The notes under the pieces: model-generated
The model's database searches: none
Seen by the model: the letters and a program-made list of their open reading frames with translations, nothing else
Told to the model about the DNA's origin: nothing
Source: Georgenia wutianyii
GTDB lineage: Bacteria; Actinomycetota; Actinomycetes; Actinomycetales; Actinomycetaceae
Direction: 5' to 3'
NCBI RefSeq assembly: GCF_006349365.1
Contig: NZ_CP040899.1
Span: 1,240,001 to 1,304,000, forward strand
DNA length: 64,000 nt
Translations under genes and position numbers: made by a program
In this document: in pieces, positions 18,301 to 26,130 of the stretch
Layout of the letters: every line of letters begins with the position of its first letter
Position numbering within the stretch: the stretch's first letter is position 1

Positions 18301-21300
18301 TACGCCTCGGCGACGGCCAAGGTCGCCGTCATCGCCCCGCCGGACCTCAACCGGGCCCCCCAGGCGATCGACGACGAGGTGCTCGCGCGCCCGGGCCGCG
18401 TCGTGGACGTCGACCCGGTCGCCAACGACACCGACCCGGACGGTGACCCGCTCTACCTCGCCGACCCGGCCTTCGACGCGGTCGAGCAGCTCGGGGTCGA
18501 GCAGCTCGACAGCGGCCGGCTGCGGATCACCACCCCGGAGGCGGAGGGCACCTTCGCCCTGCCCTACCACGTGACCGACCAGCGGGGCGGGCGGTCCACC
18601 GGCATCGTCACCGTCGAGGTGTCGGCCGAGGCGCCGCTGCAGGCGCCCGTCGCCGTGGACGACCTCGTCCGGGCGATCACCATCCTCGGCCAGGAGCGGG
18701 TGACGATCCCGGTCCTCGACAACGACGTGGACCCCGACGGCACCCGCGAGGACCTCACGGTCGGTCTCGTCGGCTCACCGGAGAACGCCCGCGTCGTCGG
18801 CGACGAGGTCCAGGTGGACGTCATGGCCTCGCGGCAGGTGCTCACCTACTCCGTGACCGACATCGACGGGCTCACCTCCTACGCGTTCGTCGACGTCCCC
18901 GGCCTGGAGGACTCCGGGCCGGTGCTGCGCACCGACGTCGACCCGATCGTCGTCGCGACGGGGGAGACGCGCCAGATCGAGCTCGCGGACTACGTCGTCG
19001 CGCCCAGCGGCAAGGAGGTGCGGCTCACCAGCACCGACAAGGTGCGGGCGACGAACTCCGACGGCAGCTCCCCGGTCGTCGGCCCGACGACGCTCACCTT
19101 CACCTCCGCGCCGACCTACGCGGGCCCGGCGACGCTCACCTTCGAGGTGACCGACGGGCAGAGCGCCGAAGACCCCGAGGGCCTCACCGCGGTGCTCACC
19201 CTCGACATCACCGTCGAGTCCACCGAGAACACCCCGCCGACGTTCGACGGCGCCGCCGTCGAGGTCGTGCCCGCGGAGGCTCCGGTCGTGCTCAACCTGC
19301 GCCAGCTCGCCCAGGACCCGGACACCGGGGACTTCAACCAGCTGCGCTACGAGCTCGTCGGCGTGCCCGACGGCATCGAGGCGAGCCTGGACGGCCCGAA
19401 CCTCACCGTGTCCGCGCCGGTCGACACGCCCCAGGGCACCGTCGGCACCATCGACATCACCGTCTCGGACGCCAAGGCCGAGCCCGTGCCCGGCGTCGTC
19501 GAGGTGACGGTGACGGCGTCCAACCGGCGCCTCGCGTCGGTCAACGACGTCGACCTCGGTGAGCTCGAGCAGGGCGAGTCGCGCACCGTCGACGTCCTCC
19601 AGGGGGCGTTCAACCCCTTCCCGGACCAGTCGCTCACCGTCATCGACGCGCTGACCGAGACCGGCGGCGCGGCGGCGTCCTTCGACGCCGGGAGCGTCAC
19701 GGTGACCGCCGGCGCCGACTTCGTCGGACGCGGGGTCTCGCGCTTCATCGTCCAGGACGCCACGGGAGACCCGAACCGTCAGGTCGAGGGCAGGATCTCC
19801 TACTCCGTCATCGGTGTCCCCGAGCGCCCCACCCCGCCGCGCGTGCAGGAGGTGCGCGACCAGACCGTCGTCCTCACCTGGTCCGCGCCGGCCGACAACG
19901 GTGCGCCGATCACCGGCTACCGGGTCGAGGCGGCGGGCGTCAGCCAGCAGTGCCCGACGACGACGTGCACCATCGGCGGCCTCACCAACGACGTCGAGTA
20001 CACCTTCACGGTGACGGCGACGAACAAGGTCGGTGACTCCGAGCCGTCCGGCCCGTCCGCGGTCGCGCGCCCCGACGTCAAGCCCGAGCGGCCCGCCCCG
20101 CCGACCCTCGTCTTCGGCGACGGTCAGCTCGAGGTCCGCTGGGAGACCCCGGTGAGCCGCGGCTCGTCCGTGTCCTCCTACGACCTGCAGATCGCGCCGT
20201 CCCCGGGCGGCGGGCAGGTCTCGGTGAGCGGGAACTCCCACACGTGGACCGGGCTGCGCAACGGCCAGTCCTACACGGTGCGCGTGCGCGCCCACAACGA
20301 CGCCCCGGACCCGAGCGAGTGGTCGGAGTGGTCGGCGCCCGAGGTGCCGGCCGGCGTGCCGGACCAGCCGGTCGCACCCACGGCGCAGCGCGTCGACTCC
20401 CCGGTCAACGCCCAGATCAGCGCCTCGTGGACGGCCCCGCCGAACAACGGTGACGCGATCGCCTCCTTCGACGTCGTCATCCGGCGCGACGGTGCGGCGT
20501 TCAAGTCCTTCACGGTGCCCGGCGGGCAGACCTCCTTCACCGAGGACGCCCCGGCCGGCAGCGACTACACGGTGAGCGTCGCCGCGACGAACAAGGCCGG
20601 CACCTCCCCGGCGAGCCCGCAGTCGGCGCCGGTGCGCTCCTTCCTCCAGCCCGACCGGGTGCCCAGCGTCACCGCGGAGGCCACCGGCCAGGACGGGATC
20701 GTCCAGCTCGCCCACGCGACCCCGGCCGACAACGGTGACGCCATCCGTCGCTTCGAGGTGAGCGTCAACGGCGGCGGGTGGAGCCAGCTCGCCGGGGACA
20801 AGCGCGTCACCGGCCTGTCCGACGGCGCCAGCTACACGTTCTCCGTGCGCGCCTGCAACACCTACTGCGGCGAGGCCAGCCCCGCCTCGGCGGCGGCGGT
20901 GCCCTTCGGCCCGTTCGGGCAGGCGACGGCGAGCGGCCAGGCGCACGGACGGCACAACGGCTACACCGACGGCGTCTCCGAGCAGCCCGGCGCCACGTTC
21001 GCGTGGACGACGCCCGACGGCAACGGGCGCGCGGTCACGAGCGTCCAGCTGCGCCTCGACAACGGCAACGGCAGCTGGGGCGCGTGGCAGCAGGTCGCGG
21101 CCAACGGCAACCGCCGCATCGACGGCGACTGGGGCCGGACCTACCGCGCCGAGGTCCGCGTCGAGCGGGCCGACGGCGAGGTGCGCACCGCGAGCGCGTC
21201 CGCCCGCACGGTCGCGGCCCCCGTCCCGCGCCCGCCCGACCCGCCGCAGCCGAGCGTGACGATGCGCCGGGGTGACTCGGCCGTGGGCATGCCCGGCTGC

Positions 21301-21537
21301 ACCTTCCACACGTGCGCCTACCTCGCCTTCGACTACGCGAACATGCCCTCGGGCAGGTACACGGTCGAGTTCAGCGCCCCCGGTGAGCGCAACCCGTGGA
21401 AGAGCTACACCGTGCAGCTGGCCGGTGACGGCCGGTGGCAGGCGACGTCCTACCGCGGCGGCTCGGGGGAGACCGTGACCGTGCGCGTGCGCGGCAACGG
21501 GGTCGACCTCTCGAGCAGCCACACCTGGCCGAGATGA
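15340..21537 (+). CDS. giant membrane-anchored Ig-like/Fn3 surface protein
   Basis: About 2065 residues. A short Arg-rich cytoplasmic tail is followed by one transmembrane helix at about 34-57 (VVSGVTVGVLGVGLVVAGVL). Residues 60-400 look like a beta-propeller. A long tandem of cadherin/Ig-like repeats comes next, marked by recurring VLANDTDPDGD-type motifs. At least three Fn3 domains lie at about 1490-1860 (SWTAPPNNGDAIASF, TFTVTATNKVG), and the C-terminal region is Cys-containing. No LPxTG signal was seen. GTG 15340 (VRFGRGRAG) is my preferred start; GTG 15295 is possible. It heads the MoxR-DUF58-transglutaminase-EssC unit and corresponds to the FN3 protein of PFNA clusters. An adhesive or sensory surface role is likely. 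Confidence 0.88.
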   Translation: MRFGRGRAGTTGASARPATRRARRATDPRRRQKVVSGVTVGVLGVGLVVAGVLYDGVATADVDLNDGGVWVTSQEHMRLGRLNSQVQLLDGGLAARSGSFDVLQDGSHVFLVDEGAGLLQQVDPATVTTTTTVSLPGPRQIQLGGGTVAVLDSRSGQLHATDTGRVGTLADEELEASARLGANGVIAVGVDGTTYGVSPSDATLLALPAGFDAETDEAPEPAGLGVEPERLAEAEIQVSAVGQEAVVLVRDEQDRVSLLRPGSEPVDLTDLADTAQVALQAPSGAGREVLVAARDGMIRVPLGSGEPTVDPVSQAGTPSRPVVVAGCGHGAWAGGTGVYQARCGNGEVVEEPIDKSLTDARLVFRVNRDVVVLNDLVAGTVWLVKDAMEIVENWDDVVPPQAASDDEEESQQQIEEQLPLDREQENRDPIAQDDDLGVRAGSTTVLEVLANDTDPDGDLLTVASFDTPAESFGTVRPIMGGRALQVAVAEGASGAVAMSYTVSDGRGGEAEAVARVSVVPEDVNRPPEQVRPATLTLVTGATGSVNVLDTVRDPDGDEVVVVAATASTDDIVRFTPDGAVTFVDSGVTPGMKPVAVEVYDGTDTAEVELSVDVRPAGALPPVPVFDFVTAIAGEETVVEPLVNDTDPGGEAEPLRLADVQQVPGASVVPDYDTGTFRFSADAAQTYYLTYIVVNDAGASATGLIRVDVREPAEAAPVAVQDVGLLPAGGQVLVDVLANDEDPSGQLLAVRQVDVPEGSGLSVAVLEHRILKITASQDVQATQRLTYEVSNGETSATGEVVVMQVPPDALVQPPVAQADVANVRAGDFVTIPVLSNDSHPAGLEFELATELVEEPQAGHLFASGDTLRFRAPEQPQTINAVYEVVDESDQRASAQVTIYVQADDGERNAPPQPLPVESRAFAGERIRIQVPLFGIDPDGDSVQLLGADQAPTKGRIVEVGPTYIDYEAFSRASGTDTFTYAVRDRLGTYASATAKVAVIAPPDLNRAPQAIDDEVLARPGRVVDVDPVANDTDPDGDPLYLADPAFDAVEQLGVEQLDSGRLRITTPEAEGTFALPYHVTDQRGGRSTGIVTVEVSAEAPLQAPVAVDDLVRAITILGQERVTIPVLDNDVDPDGTREDLTVGLVGSPENARVVGDEVQVDVMASRQVLTYSVTDIDGLTSYAFVDVPGLEDSGPVLRTDVDPIVVATGETRQIELADYVVAPSGKEVRLTSTDKVRATNSDGSSPVVGPTTLTFTSAPTYAGPATLTFEVTDGQSAEDPEGLTAVLTLDITVESTENTPPTFDGAAVEVVPAEAPVVLNLRQLAQDPDTGDFNQLRYELVGVPDGIEASLDGPNLTVSAPVDTPQGTVGTIDITVSDAKAEPVPGVVEVTVTASNRRLASVNDVDLGELEQGESRTVDVLQGAFNPFPDQSLTVIDALTETGGAAASFDAGSVTVTAGADFVGRGVSRFIVQDATGDPNRQVEGRISYSVIGVPERPTPPRVQEVRDQTVVLTWSAPADNGAPITGYRVEAAGVSQQCPTTTCTIGGLTNDVEYTFTVTATNKVGDSEPSGPSAVARPDVKPERPAPPTLVFGDGQLEVRWETPVSRGSSVSSYDLQIAPSPGGGQVSVSGNSHTWTGLRNGQSYTVRVRAHNDAPDPSEWSEWSAPEVPAGVPDQPVAPTAQRVDSPVNAQISASWTAPPNNGDAIASFDVVIRRDGAAFKSFTVPGGQTSFTEDAPAGSDYTVSVAATNKAGTSPASPQSAPVRSFLQPDRVPSVTAEATGQDGIVQLAHATPADNGDAIRRFEVSVNGGGWSQLAGDKRVTGLSDGASYTFSVRACNTYCGEASPASAAAVPFGPFGQATASGQAHGRHNGYTDGVSEQPGATFAWTTPDGNGRAVTSVQLRLDNGNGSWGAWQQVAANGNRRIDGDWGRTYRAEVRVERADGEVRTASASARTVAAPVPRPPDPPQPSVTMRRGDSAVGMPGCTFHTCAYLAFDYANMPSGRYTVEFSAPGERNPWKSYTVQLAGDGRWQATSYRGGSGETVTVRVRGNGVDLSSSHTWPR

Positions 21538-21601
21538 CCCCTGCCCGCACCGCCCCCCAGCCCGCCGACGCCCTCCGCCCCACCCCGACTGGAGTCCCCG
21601 C

Positions 21602-22597
21602 ATGACCATGACCGAGCAGCAGACCACGATGACGCCCGAGCAGGCCGCGTGGTTCGCCGACACCTTCGAGAAGATCGTCTCCGCCGTCGGCGGCGCCGTG
21701 GTCGGCAAGGCCGGTGTCATCCGGCTCGTCGTCACGACGATGCTCAGCGGCGGGCACGTGCTCCTCGAGGACGTCCCCGGCACGGGCAAGACGCAGCTCG
21801 CGCGCTCGCTCGCCGCGGCGGTGCAGACGTCGAGCTCGCGCATCCAGTTCACCCCGGACCTGCTGCCCTCCGACGTCACCGGCGTGTCGATCCTCGACCC
21901 CAAGACCCAGCAGTTCGAGTTCCACAAGGGACCGATCTTCGCCTCGGTCGTCCTCGCCGACGAGATCAACCGCGCCTCGCCCAAGACGCAGTCCGCGCTC
22001 CTGGAGGTCATGGAGGAGGGCCGGGTGACCTTCGACGGCGTGGCCTACGAGGTGGGCCGCCCGTTCGTCGTGCTCGCCACCCAGAACCCGATCGAGCAGG
22101 CCGGGACCTACCGGCTGCCCGAGGCGCAGCTCGACCGCTTCCTCATGAAGACCTCGATCGGCTACCCGGACCACAACGCGACGGTGAGCATCCTCGCCGC
22201 CTCGGCCACCCGGGACCGCGCGGGCGGGGTCACGCCCGTCATCACGGGCGCGGCGGTCGTCGACATGATCGACCTCGCCGGCACCGTCCACGTCGACTCC
22301 GCCGTCCTGGAGTACGTCTCGCGGATCGTCGCCGAGACCCGCCGGACGGAGAACGTCACCGTCGGTGTCTCCGTCCGTGGCGCCATCTCGCTCATCCGCG
22401 CGGCGAAGACCTGGGCCGCCGCCCACGGGCGCAACTACGTCGTGCCCGACGACATCAAGGACCTCGCAGAGCCCGTCCTCTCCCACCGCATGGTGCTCGA
22501 CGCCGAGGCGGAGTTCGAGGGGGCGACGGCCGCCGGCGCCATCCGCACCGTGCTCGCCGAGATCGCCCCGCCCACCCGCCGCGGCGGCGACCAGTAG
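21602..22597 (+). CDS. MoxR-family AAA+ ATPase
   Basis: A 331-residue cytoplasmic AAA+ chaperone-like ATPase. Walker A is DVPGTGKTQLAR, Walker B LADEINRASPKTQSALLEVMEE, sensor 1 ATQNPIEQAGTYRLPEAQLDRF. Sequence and length fit the MoxR class (AAA_3), which usually acts on the product of an adjacent DUF58 gene, exactly the gene that follows after 3 bases. Start is ATG 21602. There is a 64-base gap after the Ig/Fn3 gene with no clear promoter, so it is probably in the same unit. Confidence 0.94.
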   Translation: MTMTEQQTTMTPEQAAWFADTFEKIVSAVGGAVVGKAGVIRLVVTTMLSGGHVLLEDVPGTGKTQLARSLAAAVQTSSSRIQFTPDLLPSDVTGVSILDPKTQQFEFHKGPIFASVVLADEINRASPKTQSALLEVMEEGRVTFDGVAYEVGRPFVVLATQNPIEQAGTYRLPEAQLDRFLMKTSIGYPDHNATVSILAASATRDRAGGVTPVITGAAVVDMIDLAGTVHVDSAVLEYVSRIVAETRRTENVTVGVSVRGAISLIRAAKTWAAAHGRNYVVPDDIKDLAEPVLSHRMVLDAEAEFEGATAAGAIRTVLAEIAPPTRRGGDQ

Positions 22598-22600
22598 CCC

Positions 22601-23872
22601 GTGACCGAGCCAGCCATCACCACCCGGGCCCGCAGCGCACTCTCCGACCGGATCGGGGAGACCAGCGCGCTGCGGAGCCTCGTCGAGCGCACCCGCGGCC
22701 CGCGTCTGGGCGTCGAGCGGGCCCTGCGCGCCGTCAGCGTCGCCGGCTGGGCCGTGCTCGCCGTCGGCCTCCTCGCCCTGGTCGCCGGGCGACGCCTGGG
22801 CTGGGTCGAGCTCGTCGTGCTCGGCGCCGCCCTCGTCACGACCTTCGTCGGGGCGCTCGCCTTCACCCTCGGGCGCCATCCCTACGACGTCACCCTCCGG
22901 CTCAGCGACCGGCGCGTCGTCGTCGGTGACCGGGCCATGGCCGGGGTGACCGTCCGCAACACCGCTCACCACCCGGTGCTGCCCGCCCGGGTCGAGCTGC
23001 CCGTGGGCGTGGCCCAGGTCGCCTTCCACCTGCCCGGCCTGGCCGGTGGTGAGGACCACGAGGAGATCTTCGCGATCCCCACGAGCCGCCGCAGCGTCAT
23101 CCCCGTCGGCCCGGTGCGGACCGTGCGTGGCGACCCGCTCGGGCTCATGCGCCGCGGCGTCGCCTGGGGTGAGCCGCAGGACCTCTACGTCCACCCGCTC
23201 ACCGTCCCGCTGAGCTCCTCCGCCGCGGGGTTCATCCACGACCTCGAGGGCCGGCCCACCCGGGAGGTCACGAGCGCCGACCTGTCCTTCCACGCGCTGC
23301 GCGAGTACGTGCCCGGTGACGACCGCCGCTACGTCCACTGGCGCACCTCCGCGCGCGCCGGAAAGCTCATGGTCCGCCAGTTCGAGGAGACCCGTCGCTC
23401 CCACCTCGTCGTCGGGATGTCGCGCAACGAGCGGGACTACGGCGACGACGAGGAGTTCGAGGTCGCCGTCTCCACGCTCGGCTCCCTGGCCCTCCAGGCG
23501 ATGCGCGAGGAGAAGGACCTCACCACCCTCACCAGCCACGAGACGCTGCGGTCCGTCTCCGCGGGGCAGTACCTCGACGTCCTCACCCGCCTCGAGCACG
23601 GCGACGGCCCCGGCGGGGTGCTGTCCATGGCCCACAAGATCAGCCGGGAGGTCGAGCGCGCGTCGATGGTCGTGCTCGTGTGCGGCTCCACCGTGACCGC
23701 CGACCAGCTGCGCGCCGCCGGCGCGGTCCTGCCGATCGACGCGCGCGCCTTCGCCGTCCAGGTCGTCGCCGGCGCCGAGACCGCCGTCCACACCGTCGGC
23801 GTCGTCACCGTCCTCACCATCGGCGAGCTCTCCGAGCTGCGTCGCGGCTTCCGGAAGGCGGAGCACCGGTGA
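22601..23872 (+). CDS. DUF58 membrane protein
   Basis: A 423-residue protein with two hydrophobic segments at about residues 45-90 (GWAVLAVGLLALVAG, LVVLGAALVTTFVGAL). A beta-rich region follows, then the DUF58 core with FHALREYVPGDDRRYVHWRTSARAGKLMVRQFE. DUF58 proteins are thought to work with MoxR ATPases in assembling or activating envelope complexes; the biochemical role is unsettled. GTG 22601 is three bases after the moxR stop, and its TGA overlaps the next GTG, so translation is coupled. Confidence 0.92.
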   Translation: MTEPAITTRARSALSDRIGETSALRSLVERTRGPRLGVERALRAVSVAGWAVLAVGLLALVAGRRLGWVELVVLGAALVTTFVGALAFTLGRHPYDVTLRLSDRRVVVGDRAMAGVTVRNTAHHPVLPARVELPVGVAQVAFHLPGLAGGEDHEEIFAIPTSRRSVIPVGPVRTVRGDPLGLMRRGVAWGEPQDLYVHPLTVPLSSSAAGFIHDLEGRPTREVTSADLSFHALREYVPGDDRRYVHWRTSARAGKLMVRQFEETRRSHLVVGMSRNERDYGDDEEFEVAVSTLGSLALQAMREEKDLTTLTSHETLRSVSAGQYLDVLTRLEHGDGPGGVLSMAHKISREVERASMVVLVCGSTVTADQLRAAGAVLPIDARAFAVQVVAGAETAVHTVGVVTVLTIGELSELRRGFRKAEHR

Positions 23873-26127
23873 GCCCCTACCTCGCGCTGCTGCGCGCCCG
23901 CTGGGTCGACGTCCTCGTCCCCTTCGCCCTCGTCCTGCTCGCCCTCGTCCCGCTCCTGCCCGTCTTCGGCACCGGACGGCTCGTCGCCGCCGCCGTCGGG
24001 GGTGCGGTGCTCGGCACCCTCGTCGCCACGCTCGGCGCGTGGCGCCGGTGGGCGACCCTCACCGTCCTCGCCGCGCTCCTCGTGGCAGCCGTCCTCGGTT
24101 CGTCCCTGGGCGCCCCGACGACGGCGCTGGCCGGCGTCGTGCCCACGCCGCAGACCCTCGGCGCGGTCGGCAGCGGCGCGGTGACGTCGTGGAAGTCGGT
24201 CGTCACCCTCGCCCCGCCGCTGGGCGCCGTCGGCAACACGCTCACCGCGCCCTACCTCCTCGCGCTGCTCGCGACCGTCGTCGCGGTCACCGTGTCGCTG
24301 CGCACCCGCCGGCCCGCGTGGGCGCTCCTGGCCCCCGCGGTCGTCCTCGCGGTCTCGATCCTCCTCGGCACGGCGCGCGAGGTGCTCTCCGTCCCGCTCG
24401 GGCTCACCGGGGCGCTGGTCGGCCTGCTGTGGGCGACGTGGCGCACCGGCCGGCTGCAGCAGGGGCGGCCGGTGGCCGTCCTCGTGCTCGTCGCGGTCGC
24501 CGCCGTCGGCGGCACCGGCGCCGGCCTGCTCGCGCCCGGCGGCAACCACCGCCTCGTCCTGCGCGAGGTCATCGAGCCGCCGCTCGACCCGCACGACTAC
24601 CCCAGCCCGCTCGCCGGCTTCCGCTCCTACCTCAAGGACCACCGCGAGGACACCGTCCTCACCGTCACCGGCCTGCCCGCCGGCGCCCCCGTCCGCCTCG
24701 CGACGATGGACGCCTACGACGGCACGACGTGGGCGGTGGCGGGCAGCGCCGACGGCAGCGGCGCCGGCTCGGGCACGTTCACCCGGATCGGCGAGCGCGT
24801 CGAGGCGACCGTGCCCGAGGACGCCGTCACCGTGGAGGTCGAGCTCGGGGAGTACGCCGGGGTGTGGCTGCCCAACGTCGGACGGACCTACGACGTCGAG
24901 TTCGCCGGGCCGGACGCCGTGGAGACCGCCCGCAACCTCTACTTCAACCGCACGTCGGGGACCGGCATCGTCACGACCGGGCTCCGGTCGGGGGACCGGT
25001 ACTCGCTGGTCGCCACGCCCGTCATCGAGCCGCCGGTCAGCGCCCTGGAGGGCGCGCCGCTCGCCCGCGTGGACCAGCCCGAGCTCTCCGGCGTGCCGGA
25101 GATGGTCGTCGCCGAGGCCTCGGCGATGGTCGCCGCCGCCGAGACGCCGCTCGCGCGCGTCCAGGCACTCGTCGGCGGGCTGCAGGAGGGCTACTTCTCC
25201 CACGGTCTGGAGGGCGACGCGCCCTCCCTCGCCGGTCACGGCGCCGCGCGCCTCGCCCAGATGGTCACCGACGAGCTCATGATCGGTGACGAGGAGCAGT
25301 ACGCCGCCCTCATGGGCCTGCTCGGCCGCGCGGTCGGGCTGCCCACCCGCGTGGTCATGGGATTCGCGCCGCAGGCCGTCGCGAGCACCGGGCCGGTGGA
25401 GATCACCGGCGACGACGTCACCGCGTGGGTCGAGGTCGCCTTCGAGGACCACGGCTGGGTGCCCTTCTACCCGACCCCCGACGAGGACCGGATCCCGCAG
25501 GTCGAGGAGCCCGAGCCGCAGGACCGCCCGCAGCCGCAGGTGCTCCAGCCGCCGCCGCCCGCCCAGGAGCCGCCCGAGGCACCGCCGATGGACCGTGACG
25601 AGGTCGACGCCGAGGAGGAGGACGTCCCTGAGGACGAGCCGCTGAGCTACACCCTCCTCATCGTGCTCGGGGTCGGCGGCTCGCTGCTCGTCCTCCTCCT
25701 GCCGGTCCTCCTCGTCCTCCTGCTCAAGCTGATCCGCCGTCGACGCCGCCGGACGCGGGGGAGCGGCTCGGGACGCGTGGCCGGCGGGTGGGCCGAGCTC
25801 GTCGACCGGGCCCGCGACCTCGGGGTGCCGGTCACCGCCGAGGCGACCCGCCGCGAGCAGGCCCGCGAGGTCGTGGAGAGCCTGGCCACGGGGCGCAGCA
25901 CCCGCCGCCGCAGCCCGCGGCCGGTCGACGTCTCCGGGCTCGACACCACGACCCTCGCCGGCTACGCCGATGCCGGCGTCTTCGGTCCCGTCCTGCCCGA
26001 CGAGACCGCCGTCTCCGGCTACTGGGACCACGTCGAGTCCACCGAGGGCCGCCTGCGCCGGGCCGTGGGCCGGCGCCGCTGGCTGCGCTCGCGGGTCTCC
26101 CTCACCTCACTGCGAAAGGGCCGCTAG
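23869..26127 (+). CDS. transglutaminase-like (TgpA/DUF3488) membrane protein, catalytic triad missing
   Basis: A 752-residue membrane protein: about six hydrophobic segments in the first 230 residues, a large extracellular region with a transglutaminase-like core, a Pro/Glu-rich linker, a further helix near 595-620 and a cytoplasmic tail. The fold is recognisable from LMGLLGRAVGLPTRVVMGF and AWVEVAFEDHGWVPFYPT. The expected Cys falls at Glu475 (DEEQYAALM), the His at Thr518 (DDVTAWVEV) and the Asp at Tyr534, so the triad is absent and catalysis is unlikely. It may act as a scaffold or binder. GTG 23869 overlaps the DUF58 stop. It corresponds to the TGM gene of PFNA clusters. Confidence 0.88.
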   Translation: MSPYLALLRARWVDVLVPFALVLLALVPLLPVFGTGRLVAAAVGGAVLGTLVATLGAWRRWATLTVLAALLVAAVLGSSLGAPTTALAGVVPTPQTLGAVGSGAVTSWKSVVTLAPPLGAVGNTLTAPYLLALLATVVAVTVSLRTRRPAWALLAPAVVLAVSILLGTAREVLSVPLGLTGALVGLLWATWRTGRLQQGRPVAVLVLVAVAAVGGTGAGLLAPGGNHRLVLREVIEPPLDPHDYPSPLAGFRSYLKDHREDTVLTVTGLPAGAPVRLATMDAYDGTTWAVAGSADGSGAGSGTFTRIGERVEATVPEDAVTVEVELGEYAGVWLPNVGRTYDVEFAGPDAVETARNLYFNRTSGTGIVTTGLRSGDRYSLVATPVIEPPVSALEGAPLARVDQPELSGVPEMVVAEASAMVAAAETPLARVQALVGGLQEGYFSHGLEGDAPSLAGHGAARLAQMVTDELMIGDEEQYAALMGLLGRAVGLPTRVVMGFAPQAVASTGPVEITGDDVTAWVEVAFEDHGWVPFYPTPDEDRIPQVEEPEPQDRPQPQVLQPPPPAQEPPEAPPMDRDEVDAEEEDVPEDEPLSYTLLIVLGVGGSLLVLLLPVLLVLLLKLIRRRRRRTRGSGSGRVAGGWAELVDRARDLGVPVTAEATRREQAREVVESLATGRSTRRRSPRPVDVSGLDTTTLAGYADAGVFGPVLPDETAVSGYWDHVESTEGRLRRAVGRRRWLRSRVSLTSLRKGR

Positions 26128-26130
26128 GAC

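Noticed and set aside
18775-22011. Minus-strand open frame of over 1000 codons opposite the Ig/Fn3 gene
   Set aside because: High-GC antisense openness; low-complexity Arg/Gly/Val/Asp sequence with no domain, and the plus strand has clear repeats and a MoxR gene.
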